Positions 33,940 through 45,139 of a stretch of 64,000 nt of DNA are shown here, in pieces (within the stretch, counting starts at the first letter, position 1; the number at the start of each line of letters is the position of its first letter). The DNA is from Plectrocnemia conspersa (taxonomy: Eukaryota > Arthropoda > Insecta > Trichoptera > Polycentropodidae): NCBI GenBank assembly GCA_009617715.1, contig VTFK01000375.1, forward strand, positions 62,001-126,000. Reading direction: 5' to 3'. The position numbers and the translations under genes were made by a program. The notes below the pieces were generated by a model that did not search any database, had not been told where the DNA came from, and saw only the letters and a program-made list of their open reading frames with translations.

Positions 33940-34340
33940 TTACGGATCGTCGCCGCTTTTTTTATCCGCACAAAGTACCCAAAGGTGCGAAATAATTTAA
34001 GCAAACTGTGTCGTTTTTTCGTGTCCTGTGCCCATCCCACGCGTGTCCCTCATTTGGGTCTCCTTTGAAAACTTTTGAATATTTCATCAAAGCTAAGCCA
34101 ATTTCCGCGACGGACCCGAATATGAATATTTCATAATGAATTACCCCCACCATATTTATTTATGCATTATATACTATACACGTCGAAGGGTTAAAAATGT
34201 ATAATTTAAAAGAAACGCGGTGGCGGTGACGGGGGTAATTATAAAATGATTAGCCGCCGGCCGAGAAGGGGTTAAGTCATTACGGTTACAGCCGCGTCGA
34301 AAGTTTGTGTTAATATTTCATCTGTTTCCGGTAACAAACG
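33940..34340. promoter_or_regulatory. GC-richer island with spaced inverted repeat
   Basis: AATTACCCCC (34139-34148) and GGGGGTAATT (34231-34240) are a perfect 10-bp inverted pair 82 bp apart. Near them lie TTTATTTATG (Hox/forkhead-like) and AATATGAATATTTC. No coding frame stands out. The symmetric pair suggests the same factor binding in opposite orientations, or a loop. Regulatory role inferred. Confidence 0.3.
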
Positions 34341-37300
34341 TTTGTGTATCACAACTGCGATAGAGTCGTTATATTGATTGCATGATAAGATATATGTAGC
34401 AAAAGTGTATTAGTATAGTTGTCACTAGGGCTATATAAACATTGATGTTCCGAATACGAGAAAATGCGGAAATATTACAATTTTTTTCTTACTACTTCTC
34501 GATAAAATAATTTACAATTTTTTGTGAAGATCGTGTAATTGTACAATAGAATAATGAACATATCTGCGTAGCAATAAATGAGAATATGATTGCTGATAAT
34601 AATAATAATGTACTTTGTAGACAATTTTGTGCTATACGCTGTTTTCGAAAAGTAAATAGTAAAAGATAGAGATATATTTTGTAGCGATTCATAAATCACG
34701 CCATAAGCGCATCTGAAATTCCGCGAACTACGCCCACGAACCTAGCAGCGTCCAGAAAAACACCGTATTCCAACGTGCGGGGCAGGTATACAACCATATT
34801 AACCAACTAATCTCGTGTATCAGTGACACGCTGTTAACGCTAAAATTAACGCCTTTATTAAATAACAATATGCTCATTATCTCGAGGCAAACATAATCCA
34901 CTTATGTCTATATGGGCATGGTATCAATAATTTTTGTACTGTATTTAAAAAGCAAATTAATGGCGCAATATTTAAAAAAAATTAACTTACTTATATAAAT
35001 ATTATTGCGGTACCTGCTTGTGATTTTCTTTATATAAGAATGTAGAAGCTTACCTGAAAGAGAAAATAAAAATCTATTAGTAATTGTTTATATTTTTACA
35101 GGATTCTATGATGATAATAAAACAACACAAATACATTTTTAAAATATCGTTCTTGCCACAAACTTTATTTCGTAATCGACTATTTTGACCCTGAATTTTA
35201 AAAGTTATATTTTAAAAAATAAAAAAACTCGAAGGTTTCGGATTAAATTGTATAACTAAATAAAAATAAAAACGTACAAACAACTGTATTGACTTAAGAG
35301 TTAAAAAACGCTAGCACAACCCAAAATAGTTTGATTTAAATTCAGTTATGCATTTCCAAAAGCATTATCGAAAAAGCGGTTATGCATATCCGCGCGGATG
35401 TCAATTAACGGTATTTATTAGAAGCACTGGACCAACTTTTTAGTGCCGAGGAAGTACCGCACACATTAATTGCACATTTGAGAGGATAACTACATTGCCA
35501 AATATACACAATTTTTAATATATATTTACGCCATCACACTCGCAAAACAGTCCTATAAGATATGTATTAAATAAAATAAAATACTCTAGTTTCACCCCGA
35601 ATCATTTGCATTAATCGAAGGGTTAAAGACTAAAAGGGATATTGGACTATTATTTGATAATAAAGAAGCCAGACAGTCTTACTTAATCACTTTCCAACAA
35701 GGTCCGCATCCCATCTGGTCAAGATGAGCAGTCACCCCAAATATATAAAGTGTTTAACTGGCAACAACTAACAATATATATAAACTGAAGTTGCTTCATC
35801 ATATCGGAATTACTTTAAGGTGCAATATTGAAGTTGCAACTTTCAGCAGCATATTAAATATAAATGTGTTTCTTCGAGTGCAAAACAAAAAGTGCGAACT
35901 ATTGGTAATGTGACTGCAGCAAATTTTTTGTAACAAGATGATGTCAAAATAGTAATAGTTTATATATATTTGATAGGATAAAAACAGTATAATCTATTTG
36001 TTCTAAAATACAACTAATTCATTTTATTTAAACCAAAAATAAAACTCGATTCTAATTTTGTATGAAGGCGTTCAAAATTCTGTAAATTTCAAGCACATCT
36101 TAAGGGTGTTTATTCGAAGGTATCAAAGCGTCTCAGCAGTATGTAAATTTAAATAAAACGAAGCACTGTATCTTATTGACGCTATGTGAGTTAGATTTTC
36201 CCGGTAAGGGTTAGCAAACATTAAACAGAAAATAAAATACTTAAGACCAACCTTCCCGGAAGTGGGTGGATAAAGGATATACGATACTTTGGGGGAACAA
36301 GCGGTCAGATTTATTCGTTTGTATTGTAGGTACCTACGTAAGTGTATGCTTATGACGTAACGCAGTTGGAGAAGGCCTGATATATGGTGCAAGCCGTTTT
36401 ACGATGTACTAAGGCGCATTGTTGGTGCAGTGCAGCATTGTCTCATGGGAGCCGAGCAATATTTCCCCAAACGAAGTATAATTAATATGAGCAGGTGGGC
36501 GAATTGATAATTTAATTAGTAGCAGGTGCCAGTAGTTGTTAATATGTAAAAAGACAACTAAGTGCATTGTTCCATTATAAGTTAAAATATTATACAAATA
36601 TAAGTTCGCAAACAAATAAAAAATATTGAAATAGTTTTTAAAGCGTCAGATTTCCGTGAATATATTATGTGAGCTCTAGAATTTCAGTGTAGGTATATCG
36701 AAATTTTTGACCAAATACCGTTAATAAATTAAAATATGAGTATTTCAGAATTAATAACTTATTCATTCGTGGTACGAAAATATTTGAGAAGTATGGTACA
36801 AAAAAACATTTTTTGTCACGTTGCGATTAGTTAGTATATAACAAACCTCGAATTAGATTTTTCTGCAAATTAAGTTTTTTTTTTTTTTTTACCGCAAATT
36901 ATCATGATCGCGAAAATAATCTCATAAAACTAATCTATCATAAATTTTAAAATTAAGTTTTTTCCTATCGGTGTGAATAAACAATATTGAGTATCTTAGT
37001 TGATACATTTCTAAGCACAAAAACCGTATTAGAGAGTAAAAAAAAGTCTGGTTCTGCCCCGAATCATTGATATTAGTCAGATTTTTAAAACTTTCTCCAT
37101 TCTCAAGGGTCGATTAGCCAGGTACAAATATTACTGAAGCAAAATGACACCAAAGTTTCAACCAGAATTACGAGCCAGAATAAACGAATGTTCAGCTTAA
37201 CCTTTTCACACCGAGTGCACATTGCAATGTACAATAATATTCATTTATACCGAGAATGTTTGTACATCACAGTGAACACCATATTATTTCAAAATAATAA

Positions 37301-37488
37301 AATATATATGTATGCTCCCTTAACGTATTAAAAGTAAAAAAATCTTAAATTAAAAAAAAATAATTTAAATGCCCTTGCTGGGGTGTCGAGTTGTATTATT
37401 ATCAGCTGTGATTTCATGGATCAGTTAGTATCGGCCGTGATGATGCTGAACGATCCGCTGGTGTGTCTCTTGTTTATACAGTGACAGT
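34341..37488. other. Long AT-rich noncoding stretch
   Basis: No gene recognised. A short word, CACCCCGAATCATTTGCATT (about 35596), has a relative, GCCCCGAATCATTGATATTA (about 37056). Frames at 36123-36615 on the minus strand are AT-driven. A T-run lies near 36868-36890. Confidence 0.45.
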
Positions 37489-37700
37489 GCTGTGACTCTG
37501 TGGCGTCTCTCACTGTGTTTCTTGTCGCATTTTTCTCTCTGTGGCCAAGTGTTTTTTAAAATATTAGTTCGGGACATGAGAACAAATATATCGCTGCTTA
37601 GAAACACTCAATTTTATGTCTGATGGCCACTTTGGCGATCGGTAACAAAAGGGTAGAAAAACAATAGTATTATGCGCAGGGTAGATGTATTGTCTAGTGC
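37489..37700 (+). repeat. Dispersed repeat R4, copy 1
   Basis: Matches 58525-58719 in the same orientation. Shared landmarks are GCTGTGACTCT (start), GATGGCCA followed by GGCGAT, AACAATAGT-TTATGCGCA, and TGTATTGTC near the end. Lengths are 212 and 195 bp. No shared reading frame. Family not recognised. Confidence 0.7.
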
Positions 37701-38999
37701 ATTTTTTTTTCTAAATAATACTCGAGACAGACGAAATACTTTTTCATTGTGAAAAATAATGTGTGTGGTCTACATTTTTAGACTGTGGGTTTTTCTTTTT
37801 ATTTATTTGAAACGATCTTTAGACTAATCTCTAAATTGTGTAATGGTTAAAACCCCCAAAAAAACTCATTATAGCTAATATAATACAATTTTCTGGTAAT
37901 GAATTAACTTGTTAATATGTGCGTATTTGTTTTACTTAGACTTGTAAACTGTATGAAGTCAAGCTCAATATACAACATTTGTGATGGAGAAGTACGACAA
38001 CCATTTTTTTATATATAAACTTCGATGACGAATTTATCAGATAATTTATTAATGAAGGTAAAGCATTAAAATAAGCTATTAAGATATCATTTATAATTTT
38101 AAAAGAACCTTAAGAAAAAAATAAACGTAAAGACAAAGACGACTGATTTCTTACTATTTAAAAAAAGCATTAAAATAACAAGGAAACAGTTTTTATTATT
38201 TGATCTTAGGCACATTCAGTAGTGAATAAGATAGTATTTTTTCCCGGTAACTTTGTATCTAGAATATAAGCAAGATTAAGTAATCATTCAGTGGAATTTA
38301 ATGTTCATATGTTTTATAATGCTTTTGTGTAAGTTTATATTTTTTAAATATATTTGTAGTAGGTAATAGTAAAAATATTTTTGAACTGTTTTCTTTGTTG
38401 TAAGAATCGATTTCTGGGAAAGGGTATTTTCTTTGAATATATGTTTGTTCGTTTATGTAGGATGTGCACGCCTTCTTCAAATATAATAATATATTTTTAC
38501 GGGAAATTGATTTTATATCTTTAATTTAGTATTAGTTTAGTATTTGTCCTTCTACGAAGGTATGCTTTTTGAATTGAACTTGAAATTATTGAATTGAATA
38601 TACATTGGTATAATATGTTATGTATGTCTTAGTATTGCTATAGAAATAAATAAGATAAAGAAAGCTTTTATATTTATTTAAAATCATTAATAAAATATTT
38701 TATTAGAATTTGACTAGAAAACATTACCATTTATTATATATAATATAGCTTGAATCTTCAGCATATTTATCTTAAAGCACTCTTAAACGTTTTATTTATC
38801 TCATGTATACATTGACATCATTAAAAGCTTGTCGTAATATATTTTTTATACAAACGCAGTTTATTAAGAAAACAGCCCTGTACTGAGATCTTCTTGTGAG
38901 CACGCTCCGGGGTGCGACCCACCCCGTTTATTTAATAAATAATCGACAATATAAAAATATATTTATATATTAAAGATTAAAAAGCTCCCGTTCGCTGGA
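37701..38999. other. AT-rich noncoding stretch
   Basis: No gene or recognised repeat. Confidence 0.4.
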
Positions 39000-39500
39000 T
39001 CACGGCCGAACATAAAAACATAGTAAGTGGGCTTTAGGGGAAAAAAGGTGAACGCCATAAATCAAGCGGAACTACTCGCGCAGACTATGTGACATTTACG
39101 TTCCGCAACGCGCATTTGCATAAAACACGCCAAACTTTATTGCCGTATGTCCAAAACTGTAAACTTTCACCCTTTTCATACCTCATACCATGGCGGCGAA
39201 CATCCAAGAAGAATAGTGTGGCGTGGCCGCGGAAGATCCCGGGACAAAGCCGCGTTCGTAATGGATAACGCTGGATACGTCGATAAATACGTTGCGTGTG
39301 CAAATATTTTTCTGGGGTTCAATATGCCGAGAATGATTTATGTGCTGCTGTGTTTTATGTTATGCGAATCGTGTCAGTGTGGGGTATGGTTTTGAATGTG
39401 CGACGCTCGATTGGCGCGGTTAAACGCTCGGTTAAGTTTACCGGATGGTATCTCAGCGGTAAGGGGTTTGGTTAATACATTGGGGGTTAAGTGACTCTCG
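39000..39500. promoter_or_regulatory. GC-richer noncoding island
   Basis: CpG-rich patch with overlapping frames on both strands (39085-39303 minus, 39147-39395 plus) and no domain in either. The plus frame ends in a hydrophobic, cysteine-bearing tail that resembles no family I know. Regulatory element or unrecognised exon. Confidence 0.25.
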
Positions 39501-39661
39501 AGCAGCGAATTATAATAAATAACGTTTAATTGATGCTATAATAAAGTCTTAGAAAAGCGAGCGAGGTAATTTTTTAGAAAATGTGCTAATAAAAGGTGAT
39601 TCAAAATTTAAACCACTTTTTGATATATCAGGATTAAAAAACTTACTTAACAGGCATTTAG

Positions 39662-40530
39662 AGTACGCTCGGGATAAGGATTCCGGTTTGTTATTGTGTG
39701 CGTGAACTGTGTGGCTCAAAACAATTTCGCTCAGAATATTTATTTTTTTTATTTTAAAAGAAAATATATGTTTATTTAACATACATACATCTGAGCTAAG
39801 TTGGAAATTTCAACGGGCAATTAAAAATATATTATATAATCGAAGAAACCAGACATTGGTGTCATTAATTAAATATTTGCAAAATTCAAAATCTTTCACT
39901 AGTCAAAAATACAATGAAGTCTTTAGCTATTCTTCAAAAGCAAAAAGATATAAAATGGGGAAAGAAATTATTCGTAGATTGTTTAGTGGCTTGACGACTC
40001 TATTAAATCATTAGAATCCATTGAATAAATTAAAAAATTATCATTGGTGCAAAGATAAGAATAATAACTTTTTTAAGCCTTACAGAGAATAGTGTAAAAA
40101 AACCAACAACGTACGGATTAATGGAAAAATAATTAAAATATTTTAATCCACGGGTAAAAGAACGAATAACTTACAGTGTATATTTGAAGCCTTGATATCT
40201 ATTAACCCAGATATGCCTTAGAAATTTTTTTCTCTTAAAATTTCATTTATAAATAAAAAACAGTGACACGAGTTTAGTGACCTACCTATGGAACAGTGGG
40301 CATATCTGGATTAAACCAATATCAACACAAGATTATTTAAAATAAATCACTAGAGAAGATCGAACTTCTGTGCCACACTGCACTTTAATGACGAATACCA
40401 GCGTTGACGAATCAGCGACTGTCCTTAAAAGAGAAAGCGAGACAACGAAGTACACGCTACATCGCTTCTCCCTCTCATATACATGTACACGCACACAATA
40501 ATAAACTGGCATCCTTATCCCGAACGTACT
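39662..40530. mobile_element. DNA transposon with 43-bp terminal inverted repeats (R2, copy 2)
   Basis: The left end 39662-39704 and the reverse complement of 40488-40530 match at 39 of 43 positions. Both start AGTACG and contain TCGGGATAAGGAT and TTATTGTGTGCGTG. The element is 869 bp. Inside is a reading-frame relic (39709-40014) whose C-terminal half recurs at 13.1-13.5 kb. I could not identify a target-site duplication, so the superfamily is open. It is a defective or non-autonomous cut-and-paste element. Confidence 0.8.
39790..40014 (+). pseudogene. Coding relic inside the TIR element
   Basis: The open part reads ELSWKFQRAIKNILYNRR, then SLIKYLQNSKSF and VFSYSSKAKRYKMGKEIIRR, ending after about 75 codons. 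A second, stop-containing copy at 13.1-13.5 kb preserves FQRAI, FFSCSSKA and MGKEIIR. Retention of these words in two diverged copies suggests a once-coding sequence, probably the element's transposase, but I do not recognise the family. Confidence 0.5.
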
Positions 40531-40634
40531 TTAATAAATAAAAACTATACCTTTATTAAAAATAAATTTATACACGATTGATTCAAATGCAATCATAAAA
40601 AGGTAAAAAAAATGTTTTCAGTAATAATCCATAT

Positions 40635-40665
40635 CAGGGGTCAGCAAACTTTTTTTAAAGGTTCA
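40635..40665 (+). mobile_element. Isolated hAT-type terminal sequence
   Basis: CAGGGGTCAGCAAACTTTTT is close to terminal repeats known for hAT elements (CAGGGGTCGGCAAAC type). No partner end or 8-bp duplication was found nearby, so this is probably a truncated remnant. Confidence 0.45.
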
Positions 40666-40853
40666 ATCACACATGATAAATTGAAATATTTCCCACAAAG
40701 TATCTGCTGGTAAATAATACAAACTTTATTTCAAGTTGTACTTTGTTAACGTTTTTTCAACTTCAACGTTATTCCATGCAGACTATTCAGTCACTTTAAA
40801 CCTAACATTAAATCCTGGAATAAACAGCAGCAACTGAGTAGTATTAGTGAGGA

Positions 40854-41088
40854 CAAATGGTTCCAAAGTATACGCCGCGGAACCTTGGGGTCAGAGGGTC
40901 TTCAATATCACAATTATTATTTAAGCTTAAAAAATGCTAACTTATTACAACTATTTTTTACTAACCCTTTACAAAAAAATAATAGCTAATTCAAAAATAG
41001 TACTTGTTATAATTTGATATAAGGGCGCCTTGTGAAAACCTAGATTCAGCAAGGGCGTTGCGAAGTTAAAACATTTGAGAACCACTTG
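40854..41088. mobile_element. Small non-autonomous hAT/Charlie-like element
   Basis: The left end starts CAAATGGTTCCAAAGTATACG, followed by CCGCGGAACCTTGGGG. The reverse complement of the right end starts CAAGTGGTTCTCAAATG and is followed by CTAGGTTTTCACAAGGCG. These match the general CAGTGGTTCTCAAA.. terminus and GGAACC subterminal words of Charlie-type hAT elements. There is no coding capacity. The flanking 8 bp do not form a clean duplication, so the ends may have decayed. Confidence 0.5.
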
Positions 41089-41579
41089 GCACAATTATGA
41101 ATTTTAGAACTAGCAAAAATTGCTAAAAATGCGTGTCTCTTGTGAAAAGCCTCACTCATAAAAAAATAATTTAAATTCTTTTTTTTAAGACTTGCTATTA
41201 AATTGGCTATTGATGTTACTCACAATGTGCTCAACCCTTTTAGAAACCGTTCTCGCTGAAAGGCTAATATATTTTCCAGGAACACATTTTTTTAATTACA
41301 ACAATTAAACCTTAACTAATTATGTATTAGTTAAATAAATGAGATACTCGTAAACTAAGTTTTATTTTCAATAGCTTTTTAAACATCCAATGTTTGAATA
41401 CAGTAATTGATTAAATTATGATGGTATATACTTTTATATTTTTTATTGAAACATGTGATAATTTTCTTAGTCGCTGTATTGCGATAGCATATTACAGATT
41501 GTAGACAAAGTTTAAGCAAAGCACGACCACTCTTGCGAATGATGTTTTATAACAACAACATAATAATTTAAGAATGTCT
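41089..41579. other. AT-rich noncoding spacer
   Basis: No gene or repeat recognised. Confidence 0.35.
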
Positions 41580-41960
41580 ACTTTGTGCTCGCTTCCAAAC
41601 CGAAATACGCCATTTTCCATCTTTTATTTACCCTCACGAACCGCAACCCTCGCCTACCGGTGTTAATCCAATCTGTAAGCATAATTCCCTCTCGCAAATT
41701 CGCATGCTTCGTATACTTCAGAGTCTTCCATGAGCTTGCGGCTCGCATTCCGTGTGTCTTGTGCCGTGTTTGCACACAATTTACATGCCCGTGTACAAGC
41801 ACTTACCCCAGAAAGGCTTATTTCCAGACTTGGCAATCTATCCAGACAGGGTCATTTTGAAAGTATAATGCATTTGTACGTTCAAGTCCCTTTGTGTACC
41901 AAACACATTGATCTACGCCGCATAGCTCGAAAGCCAAAAATAAGTAATCAAGGGTTAAAA
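41580..41960. promoter_or_regulatory. GC-richer noncoding island
   Basis: Three overlapping frames on both strands (41578-41802 minus, 41585-41860 and 41730-41987 plus), none with a domain. Overlapping frames of similar length on both strands are typical of a GC-driven artefact. Conserved noncoding element inferred. Confidence 0.25.
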
Positions 41961-42529
41961 GCTCCTAGCAAAAAATACTTGAATTAAAGCGCACGTATTA
42001 ATAAATTCGCTGAAAGTTCGCTAAAGCTTTTTAAGTAGTTTTCCAGAAGGGTAAAAAGAAGAGAAAATAAAACGCCAATACCATAACCGTTACTTTGCGA
42101 CCGGTCTTAATTGAGAACTCTGATGCTAAAAGTATTTAATAAATTAAAAGGGACGATCGTATATATCATACATGAATACATGCGATGAAATAATTTCATA
42201 AAAAAAAACAACGTAATAATTTTTCTTTTCTTGAACTTTGCGGAAGGAATCGTCAAATTGTTATCTCGTACAGTTTACTTTACTTAAGATAATAAAACTT
42301 TTCAGGAACGTTTAACTTTCAGTCTCGCTTTGTTCGCAGACATGCAAATTTCGATATTGGTGTTTCGTGCAAAAGTTTGCCATGTAATGTGAAATCTTTT
42401 TTTTTTGCCAATTCTAGTTGAGTGTACGTTTAATAAAATGAAACGTATCGATTTTTGGCGCGTATAAAAGTAGCCCAAAAATTGAACTGTTGTATAAAAA
42501 CTTAACGCAACTTAGAAATAAAATTGTTG

Positions 42530-42796
42530 TTAAAAAAAATTCAAAATATCTCTATGGATCAAATCTGAATAGTGCCATTTTGCTGGAGCGTTACAAGATG
42601 CAATTCATTGCATTTTTAATCACTTTTTAAAGTTGCAAATGGACGGTGTGGACAAACTATTTCTGCTCAGCAACTTTCGGCTGCGAGTTTTAGTCGCAAT
42701 CGCGTCCCTTATTCTTGCCCAATGCGCTTTAGAAATGTGTGGGATGGTGCTCAATCATGATTATAAAATTTGTAATAAAAAATAAATAAAAATAAG
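42530..42796 (+). pseudogene. Non-LTR retrotransposon 3'-end fragment (copy 4)
   Basis: Readable pieces in shifting frames are KYLYGSNLNSA (parallel to RYLYKR....YPSA), GALGY-type nucleotides TGCTGGAGCGTTACAAG, LLSNFRLRV (parallel to ILEEFQFWV) and SRPLFLP. It ends in an A-rich AATAAAAAATAAATAAAAAT tail. It is old: several frameshifts and stops. Confidence 0.65.
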
Positions 42797-43808
42797 TTTA
42801 TGTTAATGTTGTTGCTCTAGGTTTTAAAATAATAACCTTAAAAATAGTCTAGAAAATATTTTAGAACTCCTCACGTTAAAGTAAAAATCATTATTAAAAC
42901 ACTAAATTGCAACGATATTTGCTAAATAAATTATTGATTTTATGGGGGCCGATTTACATTTAGATTTGTTATGGCCAAAACTGGTCGGCGCTTAAGTAGC
43001 ACTGGCGTGACGGTGATTCTCTACACTGGCAACCTTCCGGGCGTTCGGACGCGTCATCTCGCGTCCGCCTATTTACAATGTAAGCAACTAATATCACCAA
43101 GTATAATTGCCACCCGTCACCACCCCCTGCGCTAAAATTTATTAACATTTAAATCGCTAAAAATTAAAATTTTAAAATCTATAAGGTAATCCATACATTT
43201 TAAACTGACGAATATATTTATAGATGGTCAAAAATATGTATTATTATTCTAATATACAAATAATCGATTTTACAACTTATTTAATTAAATAAATAAAAAT
43301 ACTAATGAGAAAGATATGTATATACATACATTGCAGAAAAGTTATGTAATTAAAAAAACCGTCAAAAATCACTACGCTGAAATATTCATACTGTATAAAT
43401 ATATATAATATTGTGTTATAAACTTAAGCTTTTACGATTTGTAGGACAAGTTTATTCGTTACGTCGACGTACGTGACGATCGGGGATAAAGCCGGAATAT
43501 GGGCTACGTTTTATATAAATACAAAGAGACCGACACAAAATCAGTGAAATGCATTTGAACGTGTTGCCAAAATTTCAGCTCTTTAAAAATAGTTGATACT
43601 AAAAAACATTCATTTAAAAAATAACAGATATCATTATAGTTTGTTTTAGCTTCAACTTGTCATAGAAAAGAGTCTACTAACTCTTTCTCAAATATAGTGA
43701 GAATATTTAAGCATAAACGTAGCGTGCCTACAATCTTTTGGGTTACGTTTTCATTAGGAAGCTTTAATTATTTTACTTTACGATGATGGGTTGGCAACGA
43801 GACACAAA
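42797..43808. other. AT-rich stretch with one GC patch
   Basis: No gene. 42960-43130 is GC-richer (GGCAACCTTCCGGGCGTTCGG) without a frame. The rest is AT-rich. Confidence 0.4.
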
Positions 43809-43992
43809 TTAGCTGCGATTGCAAAGTTTCGACCTGTACGTCCTTCCGTCGAGTCGCTGCCACTGGAATACGCGTCAACATGGATATTTTATTATTCTTG
43901 AACTCAAAATAAAAATAAGTCATAATTTGACTAATTATTTCGCTTCTAGCTGAACTCACACCAAGCAAAGCTACGCCAAGTATCGAACAAGA
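43809..43992 (+). repeat. Dispersed repeat R3, copy 2
   Basis: Matches blocks of 28139-28386 (ACGTCCTTCCGTCG; GCTGAACTCA, ACCAAGC, AGCTACGCC). The minus-strand frame at 43768-44067 covers it and is not credible as a gene. Confidence 0.6.
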
Positions 43993-44591
43993 CAATCTAG
44001 AAAGACAGGTAAAGCAGCCGCTCCTCTTTATGTCAACGCTAGACCAGCTACGACATCTGAAATCCAAGAATAAAACCAGATCTTCGAATCGGATTTTACG
44101 AGACGCAGCAAATCGTACGTGATTTCAAAACTGTGCCAAAAATCAGTAATATTATACTAACAAAAAACAGATAATTCTTGTCATAAGATAAAATTACGTT
44201 TTACACAACTCTCACTTACATTTATAAAAAAACAAGCGCAGTGATTTTTTTTAAATAAAAGCTCGTGTAAGGTTGCGCTGCAAGAATTTTTTCCGATAAT
44301 TTTCTCTTAAAAACTATATTTTTACTTATAAAAATAATAGTTTTCAAAGCAAAAAAATGTTTTATTTAACTACTTTTTTGTAAATCATATTTTAAATAAA
44401 TATTATATTATTCTTGAAGAATAATGCATTGCAAATAAATATTAATATTTTATAGAAATATTTAAATAAATATGTGTCATTTGTACGCTAATATTTTTTT
44501 TAAACGCATTATTACATTTTGTTTTGTGATTTGAAATATTTATTTATATCATCTCTTGTTTCAATTTTATTACTTCATTTTACATCTACAG
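43993..44591. other. AT-rich sequence upstream of the orphan gene
   Basis: No gene. Its right end is a pyrimidine-rich tract ending TTTTACATCTACAG at 44591, which looks like a 3' splice site. The region is therefore compatible with an intron leading into the exon that follows. Confidence 0.4.
44578..44591 (+). promoter_or_regulatory. Candidate 3' splice acceptor
   Basis: A pyrimidine-rich tract from about 44550 leads to TTTTACATCTACAG, with the AG at 44590-44591, 22 bp before the ATG. If used, the exon would run from 44592 to the poly(A) site. Confidence 0.4.
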
Positions 44592-44613
44592 ACAGTTTTT
44601 TTATACTTTAATA

Positions 44614-45072
44614 ATGGATTTATTTAAACGTCCCCATCATAGCAGAATCGGAGCTACGGTTTCGAAACCCAGTCGAATACCTATTACAAAAAGAACATTG
44701 ACTGAATGTGATGCTGACCTAAAATTCTCCGACGACAAAAAAGAAGTTGGCACTCTTGAGGTCAAAGAGCAAAGGATTGGAGTTAAGTCAAAAAGTAAGC
44801 ACGACAAGCACACACCTAAGACACTGACAAAAGTATTTGCACAATGCAAAATCGATAGTGCGTTAAATGAGAATTCAGCTAAATCTCAACCGAAAGTCAT
44901 TCATAAAGAAGTGATTTTGATGAAAACGAAAAATCCGAGTCTAACCAGTATCAACTGTAAACAGCCGAACAACGAGCATATTAGGAAACGTACTATGAAG
45001 AAAGCCATATATGAGAGTATTTTTAGTAAATCATTGACATTCTCAAAGACCGGTCTTCTTTCAAGTATTTAA
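44614..45072 (+). CDS. Unrecognised lysine-rich protein, 152 aa; candidate host gene or last exon
   Basis: This is the only frame in the window that I would defend as a host gene. It encodes 152 residues, about one in six lysine, with no membrane segment or signal peptide. GC content is visibly above the flanks. Residues 17-27 read SKPSRIPITKR. SRIP (20-23) in a basic, proline-containing setting fits the S-x-I-P motif by which microtubule plus-end trackers bind EB1-type proteins. That function is inference from a short motif. The middle is charged and low-complexity (KSKSKHDKHTPK). The C-terminus is more hydrophobic (KAIYESIFSKSLTFSKTGLLSSI-type). The frame stays open upstream to about 44530, across a plausible splice acceptor at 44591. 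The ATG at 44614 may thus be internal to a terminal exon. AATAAA lies 44 bp past the stop. It may be lineage-specific. It could also be a processed pseudogene or a chance frame. Confidence 0.6.
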   Translation: MDLFKRPHHSRIGATVSKPSRIPITKRTLTECDADLKFSDDKKEVGTLEVKEQRIGVKSKSKHDKHTPKTLTKVFAQCKIDSALNENSAKSQPKVIHKEVILMKTKNPSLTSINCKQPNNEHIRKRTMKKAIYESIFSKSLTFSKTGLLSSI

Positions 45073-45115
45073 AATATTTGTTATTTGTATAAATATTCAT
45101 TATTGTCTTCTGAAA

Positions 45116-45121
45116 AATAAA
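45116..45121 (+). terminator. Poly(A) signal AATAAA
   Basis: A canonical hexamer 44 bp after the stop of the lysine-rich frame. A T/G-rich stretch (TTGTTGTTATATTG) follows at the distance expected of a downstream element. In AT-rich DNA the hexamer alone is weak evidence. Confidence 0.45.
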
Positions 45122-45139
45122 TTGTTGTTATATTGAATT

